Part shown: positions 32,152 through 42,907 of the stretch, piece after piece
Position numbering within the stretch: position 1 is the stretch's first letter
How the letters are laid out: each line of letters opens with the position of its first letter
Assembly: GCF_026745355.1 (NCBI RefSeq)
Contig: NC_079210.1
Location: 8,578,740-8,642,739, forward strand
Source: Beta vulgaris subsp. vulgaris
Lineage: Eukaryota > Streptophyta > Magnoliopsida > Caryophyllales > Amaranthaceae
Length of the DNA: 64,000 nucleotides
Direction: 5' to 3'
Translations under genes and position numbers: made by a program
The notes under the pieces: generated by a model
Told to the model about the DNA's origin: nothing
The model's database searches: none
What the model saw: the letters and a program-made list of their open reading frames with translations, nothing else

Positions 32152-33567
32152 CAGAAGAATGCCCCAACCTCCAAAGCCTTAGCTGAGAAGGCGGCAGCGA
32201 AGAAGCGGCCGGCTAGAACCAGTGAAGCTCCTCCTTCTAAGAAGGCAAAGGGTTTCACTGCAAAGAAGAAGAAAACGACACGGCCGGTCCCTAAGGTCGT
32301 GATCGATATACCGGCCAAAGAAGAGGCCAAAGAAGAACCGGCCGAGATTGGCTCTCTGGCCTTGGTGACCTACGCCGGCCCTGCTGAGCAGCCTGCCACT
32401 TCACAACCTGACGAGGTTGTTGTTCTGGATGATGCAGGACAATCTTCTCAGCCAGACGCGGCTGCAGATGGGTCCGCTTTCTCTGGACCAGTGGCCAAAC
32501 TGGTAGGCCAGATGCCTACTGCGTATAGGACGGCTTCCCGTTCTTCTGGTGAGTCTTATTATTCAAATGTAGTTAGAACACTACGGGTTGGCGGGCGTCC
32601 GATGAGTCCGTCTAACAAACAGGCCGTGGTTATTCCCATCAGATGTACTGACGAGTCTAATTTTTCAGATAAAGGGAAAGGCCCAGCTGTTGACGGCCCC
32701 CCTATTCTTTCTGACGATGAATCTTCTCTGGCTTTTGGAAAGATGTCATCGTCCGACCGCGAGAAGCTCAAGCTGGAGCTTTTCAAGTGCTTTCCTGAAC
32801 CCTACATTAAGGGGTTGAGGGGAGCATCATCTGGGCATGTAGGATACATGTCTCAACTTGCTGCCGAGGTACATCTTTTCTTCTTTAGACGTTTATTTTC
32901 TTTACTTAGATATATATTCTCCAAGTTGCATTTGTCCTGTCTCTTTTGTCCTTTTCAGCTCTTTGCTCGCAGCATAATAACAGAAGATTGGGCGATGGAG
33001 CTCAGAAAAGAGAATAAAAGGCTCGTCCAAGATGTGACCGCGGCTGCGGACCTAGCTCAGTTCAAAATGGTCGAGCAGGAAGTGCTGCATCAGCCGTCTA
33101 AGCTGGCCTGGGAGATGCGGTCAGCCGATATCGAGTCCCAAAACAAGAGTTATCTACTTCGGCTGACTGAAATGTTGGACGAGAGAGCGTCTCTGGAACG
33201 CTACCTTCTGAACGAGAGAAACTCAGTCATGACCATGGCTGCCGAGTTTTACAAAGAAAACCTCGTCTTGAAGGTTAAAAATCAAACTCTCCGAGCTGAG
33301 GTCGCGACCACGGTTGAAGCGGCTAAGGAGGCTATGAATAATGTCATAGATACCTCCAAAAACTGGGTCGTGCAGGCCTTTGAGATGATGGCTGAGGAGG
33401 AGGACGTCCCCCGGTATGTACGCCGGCTGGACTTCCAAGAGAGCCTGCACAAAGCCAACATCAAAGGGGAAGAGGCCCCCGTCTTCCAAGAATCTTCCGA
33501 AGATGAAGAAGAAGAAGATGATGTTGGGGCTCAGGACGAAGAGGATAATAGCCATCCAGACGCTTAG
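32152..33567 (+). CDS. antisense additional ORF of the Tat element, one clear intron
   Basis: This ORF runs opposite to gag-pol, between integrase and the 3' end. It begins at an acceptor-like TTCAATCTTTCAG (ending at 32151), so an upstream exon is probably lost. Exon 1 (32152-32868) encodes a Lys/Ala-rich basic stretch (SKKAKGFTAKKKKTTRP) and an acidic, Ser/Pro-rich linker. Exon 2 (32959-33567) encodes a helix-rich, coiled-coil-like part from ELRKENKRLVQD to about 33400. It ends in a Glu/Asp-rich tail (ESSEDEEEEDD). The frame is open throughout, unlike the pol genes around it. Antisense ORFs of unknown role are reported for Tat-group elements, some with a plant mobile domain. I see no such domain here; it would lie in the missing exon. 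The coiled coil suggests self-association, which is inference. Confidence 0.7.
   Translation, partial: QKNAPTSKALAEKAAAKKRPARTSEAPPSKKAKGFTAKKKKTTRPVPKVVIDIPAKEEAKEEPAEIGSLALVTYAGPAEQPATSQPDEVVVLDDAGQSSQPDAAADGSAFSGPVAKLVGQMPTAYRTASRSSGESYYSNVVRTLRVGGRPMSPSNKQAVVIPIRCTDESNFSDKGKGPAVDGPPILSDDESSLAFGKMSSSDREKLKLELFKCFPEPYIKGLRGASSGHVGYMSQLAAEVHLFFFRRLFSLLRYIFSKLHLSCLFCPFQLFARSIITEDWAMELRKENKRLVQDVTAAADLAQFKMVEQEVLHQPSKLAWEMRSADIESQNKSYLLRLTEMLDERASLERYLLNERNSVMTMAAEFYKENLVLKVKNQTLRAEVATTVEAAKEAMNNVIDTSKNWVVQAFEMMAEEEDVPRYVRRLDFQESLHKANIKGEEAPVFQESSEDEEEEDDVGAQDEEDNSHPDA
32869..32958 (+). other. intron of the antisense ORF
   Basis: GAG|GTACATC at 32869 and a pyrimidine-rich TTTTGTCCTTTTCAG| ending at 32958 bracket 90 nt. 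The intron keeps the frame, which is why it reads through as a Phe/Leu-rich insert (HLFFFRRLFSLLRYIF) unlike the flanking hydrophilic protein. Confidence 0.8.
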
Positions 33568-34573
33568 CTTCTCCCCTTTCTCTTCTTGGCCGCAGGCCAC
33601 TTGTAATTTTTTGCTTTCTTGTACTTAGTTAAATTAGATTGTAATCATCTCTTTTATATTTATGAAAAGCTATCTTTTTCAATCTCCATTGTGTCATGCT
33701 TTAATATTTAAGACGCCTTGCATTTCAATTCCATATTTATGCCAAGTGCAAAAGCAATTCGTCAAAACATACTTCCGACGATCCTTTCAGCTCTTTTGGC
33801 CGAATGTGTTAAGACCTTTATTAATGTCTAAGTATGATAGTAATTCGTCAACATTTTTTTTATCTGACCCAGTAGCTCTTTTCTGGACGTTCATCACCAG
33901 ATGCTCAAGCAAAGACTTGTTTTACATTTTGGGTTTCAAAAATTGCTAAGTTAATAGTTTGCTCGGCCAGAACCTGGGTAATCATTCGTCATTGGACAAA
34001 GACTTAGTCAATTTATAAATTATGCCCCTATATGCCCCCCTTCTTGGACGAGGAGTTTTTATAACTTTCCACTGTTCAAGAAGGAGTTAAGACCATAATT
34101 TTTAAATAACTTGGACGTTTTTCTAAGAGTGATTGCAACTCGTCCATCTTTGTTAAATTATGAAATAACTTGTTCCTTTACTAAGGTTGTTATTTCGAAG
34201 TTTTGTGGCTTTTGGAGGGAAAGTAAGATACCTTTACTAAGGCGTCCTAATTCCAGCCGACCTTGTTCAGGAGATGTTGACTCTTTAAGTAAACAACCGG
34301 CCAAATCTTACATATTTCTCCATTTAAGGACGATAACATATTCGGCCGACCTCCTAATGAAAGGTGCATTGTCTTTTTGCTTTGTTAAATTAATTGACTT
34401 TGGACGATAGTATATAACTTTAAACAAATAAATCAAACAAAGTCATAGAGAAGTAGAACTGTATTATATGAAGTTTGCTTGACGAATAGTCAAGATACAT
34501 GTATACATTCTACTTTTTCATTGTAATGCATTAGTAAAAGATTACAATTTAGCAGGATGCCCTAAACAAAGTA
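33568..34573. other. spacer between antisense ORF and integrase
   Basis: No gene was seen. The first 100 bases, with ATTTATGAAAAGC-type sequence, may be the 3' UTR of the antisense ORF. The rest is decayed non-coding DNA with repeated words such as CTCGTCCA and CGGCCGAC, and stops in every frame. Confidence 0.6.
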
Positions 34574-35467
34574 TTACTTCAAAGTGTCAGAATTCCACGT
34601 CCTAAGAATGGGACGTTCGTCCATGCCTTCCCAGTTAGGAGTAAGCTTGCCTAACTCTTTGGCTCGGCCGACCGATTCCATTTTCCTTAAGACTAGGTCT
34701 CCCAGTTTTAACGGACGCCTTGCAACTCTCTTATTGAACTCCCTCGCCATTCTCAACTTTTAAAGTTGCATTCTCAGCAAAGCATTGCCCCTGACTTCAG
34801 GAACTAAGTCCAAAGCCGTCCTAAGAGCTGCCCAGTTAGCATCTTCTGAGTACATCATTACTCTTAAATGGGTTCTTCAACCTCAATAGGAAGGACGCGC
34901 CTCAGAGCCATAGACCATCATGAAAGGAGTCTCTCCTGTGGAATTCTTGGCCGTTGTCCTTATTGACCATAAGACCAGCTGCAATTCTTCTACCCAAAGC
35001 CCCTTTGCATTGTCCAACTTCTTTTTATCCCGGCCGAAAGAATCTTGTTAAAAGCCTCAACTTGCCCATTAGCCTGTGGATGAGCTACTGCGGCAAAGTG
35101 AGCCTTTGATTCCTTGGTCAGCCAACCATTGACGGAGCTTCGGTGTTTCAAATTGTGGCCCCTTATCAAAGACGATCGACTGGGGCATACCAAACCTTGT
35201 AATCAAGTTCTTCCAGATGAACCCTTTGACGTCATTAGTGGTGATGCCCCTTAATGCTTCAGCTTCAACCCATTTTGTAAAGTAGTCCACAGCTACTATT
35301 ACAAATTTCTTCTGGCCGCAGCAATAGGAAAAGCCCAAGAATGTCCATCCCCCATTTAGCAAAGGGAAGAGGAAAGAGAATGGAGTCAAGTAATTGGACG
35401 GCTTTTGATAGATATTACCATGCTTTTGGCAACTATCACATTCTTGGCGTGTAGCAGGCGTCTTCTT
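34574..35467 (-). pseudogene. Tat-element integrase
   Basis: The catalytic core is readable on the minus strand: VIVAVDYFTKWVEAEAL (near 35260-35310), a NLITRFGMPQSIVFDKGPQF stretch near 35145-35210, and [16 protein letters not shown] near 35035-35085. A basic C-terminal patch (MRMAREFNKRVARRPLKLGD) at 34574-34756 follows, as in this lineage. Frameshifts lie near 35190, 35070 and 34760-34990, so no intact protein remains. No chromodomain is seen, unlike the element at 15.5-26 kb. Confidence 0.88.
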
Positions 35468-37654
35468 TTAAGGACGGCCAAAAGTAGCCCGTCCTGAGAG
35501 CCTTTTCTGCCAAAGCTCTTCCTCCAATGTGGAAGCACAAGCTCCCTCATGCAACTCCTTTAAACGTCCAAACCTTCCTTTCGGCTGATGCATTTGAGAA
35601 GAGGCCGATTTGGATTTCTTGTATAGAGTCTCATTCCACAACTCAAACCACTTGTCCCTTCGCTTCACATACTTGGCTTCAATGGGATCAAGAGGCAAAC
35701 GGCCAGATTTCTTAAACTCAATGATTGGGTTCATCCACTCATCTTCTCGGCTGAGAAACAGGACTTCCCCGGCCTCAATGCTCTTGGCCGCTTTAACCTC
35801 CCAAAAGACCGTTCTAGGAACGTCTCCTTCAGCCGAGCTGGCTAGCTTAGAAAGGGCATCAGCCTGATGATTCTCTGATCTGGGCACTTGATCTAAGACG
35901 AGCCTTTTCAAAGACTTGATCTCTTCTTTGACTAAATTCATATATTTGCTCATGGACGCTTCCTTGCATTCAAAATCACCATTTACCTGACTGACGACCA
36001 GCAGAGAGTCAGTTTTAGCTTCAATTTCCAAGGCTCCAGCCGCTTTGCACTTTTTTATGCCGGCTAAGAGAGCTTCATACTCTGCTTCATTGTTGGACGC
36101 CTGGAACTTAAACTTCATTGCATACTCAAACTTATCTCCTTTTGGGGATTGAAAGATGATTCCTGCCCCACATCCATTTGCTATTGAGGATCCATCCACC
36201 ATCAGGGTCCAATGACGCTTTCCCTCTGCTGGGTCTTGGACGGTTTCTACAGTAGGTCGGGTAAGCGCTACGATGAAATCAGCTAAAGCCTGTCCTTTGA
36301 TTGCTTTTCTAGGCTCAAATGTCAAGTCAAACATGTTGAGCTCAACGGCCCATTTCAACATTCGGCCAGATGCATCCATTCTATGCAACACTTGCCTTAA
36401 TGGCTGATCAGTATAAACCAGAATGCTGTGGGCTAGGAAGTAAGGCCTTAACTTTCGGCTGGCCATCAACAAAGCTAGGCCGAACTTTTCAATGGACGAA
36501 TACCTGCTCTCCGCATCCTTCAGCACATGGCTCACAAAATAGACTGGTATTTGCACTGAGTCTCTCTCAGCTAAGAGAACAACACTTACTGCAAAAGGAG
36601 ACACGGCCAGGTAAACGAACAATTTCTCCCCTTCGGACGGACTGATCAATCTGGGCAACTGCCGGAGATGATCCTTAACTTGCTGAAGCGCCACCTCAGC
36701 CTCTTCCGTCCATTCAAACTTGGCATTCTTTTTAATGGTTGCAAAGAAATGGTGACATTTGTCCCCTGATTTCGAGAGAAACCGTCCAAGAGCAGCCAAA
36801 CAGCCCGTCAATCGCTGCACTTCTTTGACTTTGGACGGTGAAGACATATTCATAATAGCTTGAATTTTGTCGGGATTTGCCTCAATCCCTCTATGATCAA
36901 CCAAGAATCCCAGAAATTTTCCAGCAACTACTCCAAACACGCATTTCTGCGGATTGAGCTTCAACTTAAACTTCCTCAATGTAAGGAAAGTTTCCCTCAA
37001 ATCGTCCAGATGATCTTTTTCTTCTTTACTCTTGACGATCATGTCGTCGATATAGGCTTCCATATTTCGCCCAAGTTGCGGCTGAAACACCGTGTTAATA
37101 AGCCTCGAAATGTCCGGCGCATTTCTTAGGCCGAAGGGCATTCTGAGCCATCCATACAATCCTTTCTCAGTAATGAAGGAAGTTTTATCTTGTCATCCGC
37201 CACATAAGAATCTGGTGGAAACCGAATAGGCTCCATGAAACTCAGCAGGGCATGGCCGGCCGTTGAATCCACCAATGATAATTAGGCAAAGGAAAGCTAT
37301 CCTTAGGACAAGCCTTGTTCAGTCCGTATAATCAACGCACATTCTCCAAGTCCATTGGCTTTAAACCATCACAACATTTGCTACCCAATCTGGGTAATAT
37401 GTTTCCCGGATGAACTTAGACTTGAGCAGCTTTTGGACTTCTTCATCAACGGTCTTATTTCTGGCCGGCCCTAAGTGCCTCTTTTTCTGCCGAATTGGCT
37501 TTTTTCCTGGCTCAATGTTGAGCTTATGGACGACCACCTCAGGATCTATCCCAAGCATCTCCTCTACAGCATAGGCAAACACATCTTCAAATTCTCGCAG
37601 CAACGCAACTAAGGCGTCCTTGATTTCTGAACCCAACACTGATCCTATTTTCAA
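35468..37654 (-). pseudogene. Tat-element RT, RNase H and archaeal-type RNase H
   Basis: A 563-residue open frame (35468-37159) plus an upstream part (37361-37654). The upstream part has the HKLNIEPGKKPIRQKKRHLG motif at the RT entry. RT holds MPFGLRNAP and the catalytic AYIDDMIVKSK near 37020-37060. The first RNase H holds FVYLAVSPFAVSVVLLAE and LVYTDQPLRQVL. The second, archaeal-type RNase H starts at WTLMVDGSSIANGCGAG (near 36150-36210) and includes NNEAEYEALLAGI (near 36065-36105) and ENHQADALSKLAS near 35840-35880. In the family this second domain is typical of Tat elements. The part at 37160-37360 is degraded. The long open frame suggests this element is younger than the neighbouring copia fragments. 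Confidence 0.94.
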
Positions 37655-38626
37655 TGTCCTTTCTGGACGCTCTGGATTTAAGCAAACTTCTACCGGACTT
37701 TCTACCGGTTCTGACTGCCTAGTCCCAGACTCATTATAGCCATGACCTCCTCAGACGAGTTTTTCTTCTTTGATTGCCAAACACTTTCTCTTCTTGCTGG
37801 GCAAAAGCATGGACGGCTTGCCCTCAGGTAGAGGTAGCTCTTGAACTTTCTCAACTTCTTGCTTAAGCTCAACAATTTGGCCTTTCACTTTCTCGGCCGA
37901 TCATCCTCCTTGTCCTTTGGACGCTCTGCCCTCTCTTTCCATGATGATGGTTTAAGAAATGGTGAGGTAGCATTCTCTAGCAGCTTCTAATCTCCATAGA
38001 GAGATCCAATTTCCCCCATCACACTCAAAACATCATTAACATCAGGGTCACAATGACAGCCTTGATGTGATTTAATAGGTCATCTCGAGAAACATTATAA
38101 CGGTCAAGTCTCGTACTACCAAAAATTTCACAAAAAGCGTCATGGCAACATCTTTTTCCCCTACCCTGACGGGCAGTGTGACAGTCCCCATGGATGGATG
38201 ACCCCTCCGCCAAAACCATTATGTATAGATTACCGGCATCAAATCATTTTTATCAAACTTCAAGCGAGACAAACAATCAGGCACTGATTATATCAGTGGA
38301 GCTTCCAGTATCAATCAAAATTCGCCTAACCCTAAGGTTGGCAATCTTCATTTCCACAACTAGTGATCATCATGCGGCGTCCTTATCTTCCTCTCGTCCA
38401 GCTCGCTGACCACTATTTTTGGAAAAGATCAGACTCGGCCTGGTTAGTGAGCATAACCTGACTGAGTTCCCTTAAATTTTTGTGGCCCCGATTTGTTAGA
38501 CCTCCAGCCGCAAATCCTCCTGAGATGACCATTACACATCATCATCCGTGCTATCTCCGTCCATCTTCCTTCCTGACTTATCTCGCTCTTCGAATTCCTT
38601 CCTGACGAAGGCAGTAATTGTTCATC
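37655..38626 (-). pseudogene. degraded protease region of the Tat element
   Basis: Between gag and RT the minus strand keeps only short open patches, with stops in all frames. Position between gag and RT implies protease, but I could not identify an intact D-T/S-G active site. Confidence 0.5.
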
Positions 38627-40264
38627 TTACCTTTTCGAGCCAACTCCTCTAGTCTCTTTCAAGTGCTTGCATTCATTGGTTTCATGCCCACAATCTTGTA
38701 AGTGACAATACTTGCTTTTATCCCTGTTACGTAAGCTCTTCATTTCGGCCGGCGCCTTTAGCTCATGCTGATCCTTTATTTCCATCAAAATGGAATATTG
38801 ATCTTTGTTGAACTCGATTGGTTCAACTGAGGCCGCCGGCTCGGATCGCCTACTTCTTTTGGACGAGGTGGTCATAGAAGTCATCGCCCAAGTCTCAGCC
38901 TTCTTGGGCGGATTCTTCTTTGGCTGAACAGCTTCCTCAACTTTCTTCACTTCTGGCTGCTTTGCCTCAGCACAAACCTCTGTGGCATGAATGAATGCCT
39001 CAGCCTCCTTCAAAGCTTCCGTCAAAGTAGTGATTTTCTTCTTTACCAAATTAAACTTAAAACTTCCTGGTCTTAAACCTCTGATAAAGGCGTCAAACGC
39101 CACACCTGCATTCAGATCTTGGATCTGCAATGCTTCTAGATTGAATCTCTTCACATAACCTCTCAATGCCTCCTTAGGACCTTGGATGACTTTACCCAAG
39201 TGCATGCTTGCCTTTTGTTCCTGACGATTAGCCACAAAGTGACTGGTGAATAGAATGCTAAGTTCAGTAAAAGTGTTCACTGAGTTAGGCGTATGTAAAC
39301 CATTTTTGCGCTACCCCCTTCAAAGTAGCTGGGAAATTCTTACACCAAGTAGCATCGTCCACCCCTTGGACATACATCTGATGCTTGTAAGCTGATAGAT
39401 GATCGTCTGGATCAGTAGTTCCGTCGAAAGGTTCAATGGTCGGGAGCTTAACCTTTGGAAAGGAGGGGACTCCATAATCCTGACCGAGAAAGGAGTTGGC
39501 CAATTGATCTGGAGTGCCGCAACCTGACCCTCGATGGGTATGTGCTCCTGACGGTACTCCTTTAGTACCGGATTAGATGAGGTGTTAGCTAAGGCTTGAC
39601 GCATGTACACCATTGGCTGCAAAACTGTCTTTTCCTGCCTTGGCTGAAAAGCTGATGGTCCACGGCTTCGTGCCACTGTTCTGGACTGGAGCATTAAGGA
39701 CGGATCCTTCATATACGGTGTGGAACCAGAGGCTGAACGCTGCTGAGCTGCCGCCCTCTTAGCCTCCAAATACTCCCTAGCATCCGTCTCCATCATGTGA
39801 CCAGTAGGAGGGATATTATCTGCTGGACGGACTACTAGCTTCCAGTCCATCTTCCTCCTAGAATCACTAACAGCTGGCTGCTTTCCTTTGGAAGGCGGCC
39901 TAGTTAACTCTGGCCGAGGTGGTCGACTAGATCCTGGACGACCCTCTTGGGATCGCCCTTTAAGCGGTGCAGTCGTCTCTCCTCCTGGATTCAGCTGAAA
40001 GAACAACATATTGTTCTTGATCTGCTCCTCCATGACAGCGGCCATTCTTGCCTGGAAGTCATTCAACAGATTCTCCAAGTGACCAGCTGTCACTGGTCGG
40101 TCGAGATTCTCCTGAATGACTGGAGTCACAGTCCTACCCTCCAGATGGACGACAGCATGGCCATGATCTCGTCCACGAGGCGGCCTCTCCTCATCCATAG
40201 TGTCTTCTACCTGAATTCTAAAACTTCTGTTCCTTGCGACATTCGATGAATGACAGTCCGTCAT
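38627..40264 (-). pseudogene. Tat-element gag
   Basis: The N-terminal half (39320-40264) starts MTDCHSSNVARNRSFR and is rich in Arg, Pro and Gln. The gag core follows as two frames, with LPTIEPFDGTTDPDDHLSAY near 39400-39460 and VANRQEQKASMHLGKVIQGP near 39165-39230, then a VAFDAFIRGLRPGSF motif. A zinc-binding-like CHLQDCGHETNEC near 38665-38710 ends it. The first start lies 30 bases inside the LTR end. Frameshifts lie near 39490 and 39285. In the family this protein forms the particle and binds RNA. Confidence 0.9.
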
Positions 40265-40293
40265 TGCTGCGTCTCCCCACAGACGGCGACAAA

Positions 40294-40906
40294 TGTTATG
40301 TAGTGTAAAACTAGTAATTAAATATCACAACTCCCAAAGATAGGTTCTAAAACTGGAGACTTGTGCAACAATGATTGGCTCGAATCCCAGTGCAATCTTC
40401 TGACCAGCAACCTGCAAAAAAGGGACGCACCCTGGAGGTTTGGGTGGTATTTCCCCCTCCGATGCTTAAGTCAGATATCAGGGATGTGAAGGAACTTTTA
40501 GAGAGAGAGAAGAATTTATGGCAGAATAACAGTACTATGCTCTGAAAAACGTACCTTTCACCCTGAAATCAAGGACTATTTATACTGTTTGAAATGACTG
40601 ATGTGCCTTGATGTCACCCTAATTTGGGAGCATCTGATTGGCTAATCAATGAAATGGGACACTGGCAGCTGTTGGTTGGCTAATATACCTCACTTTTATG
40701 CAGAGGTGCAGGCCACCTTTACTGGGCCTGAAGTACAATTTTTGGGCCATTAGAGGGACTTTTAGTACTCTTCCTTCAGGGAAACGTACTTTTAGCCCTG
40801 CAAACTGTTGGCCCTTTGTACTTTGCCTTCATGAACGCATGCCACATGTAGGGCTCTAATGAGGCCACGTGTCAGCCTGATAGCCGTTGATTTTTAGGCC
40901 ACAACA
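40294..40906 (-). repeat. 5' LTR of the Tat element
   Basis: On the minus strand it starts TGTTGTGGCCTAAAAATC and ends CACTACATAACA, 613 bp, with TGTT...AACA ends. The sequence just inside reads TTTGTCGCCGTCTGTGGGGA, the primer-site region style of Tat elements. A TATA box, AGTATAAATAG on the minus strand, lies near 40573-40585. The boundary with LINE ORF1 at 40907 fixes the outer end. Confidence 0.8.
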
Positions 40907-42153
40907 AGCACATTCATGAGTAACATCATAGAACAACTCTTCTATTGTGGCATTAGTCAAAATCTCAAACCTATTCTGAACATTAGTGGTTACCCTTCCT
41001 TTTTCATGCCCAATACCCTTGGGTTGTCCATCTCCCTTGTCTACATCCCCTTTCACTTGACTGTCACTTCCTTTATGACCCTCCCTAGGCCTTCCCTTAG
41101 ATTGTTTGACCACCCATACCTTCCTTTGTTGTGTCTCCTGTTTCTTCTTAATACATTCCTTCATAGAATGGCCAAATCCATGGCATTGCATACAAGTGAT
41201 AGGTTTCCAAGGATAGTACACTTTCTGCTCAACACTATCCCCTTTTCATTCTTGAATTTTATCATTTCTGGAAAATCCTGATCAACAGCAACCTCCACAA
41301 GCAGCCTAGCAAATGCAAGATTTTCCCTATTCTTAGTAACCTGATCCACTTTCAAGAATTTCCCAATAGCCCCAATTATCTTTTTCAATGATTTTTCACC
41401 CCAATATTTAAAATCAAGACCCGGCAATTCCATCTATATAGGTACACACTGAACATCTTTTTAATTCCAATCCACATCCGGTTCCCAAGCTTGTGTAATC
41501 AAAGGTTTACCATCAAAGAATTGGCACTCCCCTAATAAAATCTCATCCCTTATTGCCATTGATTCAAATCTTACCAAGAACACCCCATTCCTTATACCAG
41601 CAATTTTATCAATACCCGTCTTCCCCCAAATTCGGCGCAAATACCCCTCTATAACATGTAAAGGAGGATTCGCTCCAAGAACAAAGCACACAATGGATGA
41701 TCCCCAATAATTCACTTCCTCTTCAATATCCCCCCAATCAATTTCAGGTATTCCATCATGATTATTACTAATTGGTTGTAATTGAGGCCCATTGTCATCC
41801 CCAATCATACTTTCATTCATTTCCACCTCACTACTCTTCAATTTTGGACTTCCCCCAATTAACCCACTATCATTTTTTTTTCCAGATTTAGCCCCACTAT
41901 TTATTACAGTTAACCATTCCGAAAATAACTGTTTCTCCACAGATTGTTTCTTCAATTCAGCAATCGAAGATTTAGGGGATAAAATCATACCGTCATTTTC
42001 CATGGATTCTGGGTCTGAAACTTCAAGCATACCAATTCCTGTTACTTCATCCATAGCTCGCGTCTTCTTAGCATCCACAGATGTTGGTACTTTCATTCTA
42101 CCCTTTCCCTTAGTCGCTGACTTTGATTGCTTCGACCCTCGAGTTCTAGCCAT
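40907..42153 (-). pseudogene. LINE ORF1 (DUF4283 and zinc knuckle), cut by the Tat element
   Basis: On the minus strand the ORF starts at 42153 (MARTRGSKQSKSATKGKGR, basic). A Ser/Asp-rich linker is followed by a DUF4283-type RNA-binding domain (GKTGIDKIAGIRNGVFLVRF, near 41555-41615). A second part has WGEKSLKKIIGAIGKFLKVD and a CCHC knuckle CMQCHGFGHSMKEC near 41155-41200. In plant L1 elements this is the nucleic-acid chaperone partner of ORF2. Stops at 41461 and a frame change near 41165-41220 inactivate it. The frame runs to 40907 and then enters the LTR. ORF2 is not found downstream. The 5' UTR, with GAGAGAGAAAAAG, begins near 42230. Confidence 0.87.
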
Positions 42154-42229
42154 GGCACCCAGCAATACGCTGGAAAAACCCGCGAGAGGGAAATTCAAAG
42201 TCTAGAGAGAGAAAAAGTTTTTTAACTAG

Positions 42230-42907
42230 AATATATCCTTTGAAAAAAAAGATTTGAATAAAAGGTGAATGGAATTTGTTGGGGTTGATAAGGATGGGCA
42301 TTATCTTGATTATTCAATTGTTGTTGAACTTCTAGTAGAAGTTTTTGTGGTATTTGCTTCTAATGGCAATAGATGTTAAAGTGTTATTTCCTCCACTAGT
42401 TGGTTTTTAGCACCACATTCCAAAATATTTTCCTATCCTTACCTTAGCCATGCTAGAACCCTTAGTAAGTCCTCATGATCTATATGCATGTTTTTGCCAT
42501 TTATAAGTGGAGAATGAGACAATAGTTAAGTTCAACGAAAAATACTTCATTCGAGTCGACTTCGTATATGTTTGAGTGTAAATCTCATAACTTATAAACA
42601 CATAAGAGAAAATGTGCTCGACTAAAGGGAGGTTTATCGAGTTTAATTGAGTCTAGCTTGGGGGATGATTTGTGGATTGCCATGGTGAGTCAAGTTGTGA
42701 TTATTACATGAATTTATATGGGGTGGGTGATTTATGGTTTATCCTAGTCTAATCTTATAATTATAATATCTTTCATATGACCGAATTTTATGTCTTGGAG
42801 ATTGAATTGTTGAACTTATAAGTCCTTTACAAAGCTCATTTTACTCTTCTCTTGAATTTCTAGTTTGGATTGCTTGAGGACAAACAATAGTTTAGTCTGG
42901 GGGAGTA
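42230..42907 (+). other. 3' internal remnant and polypurine tract of an Athila-type element
   Basis: No ORF is intact. The last bases carry GCTTGAGGACAAACAATAG and GTCTGGGGGAGTA before the LTR start, a layout typical of Athila-type 3' ends. The junction with the LINE 5' end is near 42230. Confidence 0.65.

Larger units (their letters stand above)
31731..40906 (-). mobile_element. Ty3/gypsy Tat-lineage element, 3' LTR missing
   Basis: Minus-strand order: 5' LTR 40294-40906, gag 38627-40264, degraded protease, RT with two RNase H domains, integrase to 34574, spacer, an antisense ORF on the plus strand (32152-33567), then a 44-bp minisatellite. A second, archaeal-type RNase H and a long 3' region with tandem repeats and an additional ORF are features of the Tat group (Retand, Ogre and relatives). 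No copy of the LTR lies on the left, so the element is truncated near 31731. It interrupts a LINE ORF1 at 40907. Confidence 0.88.
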
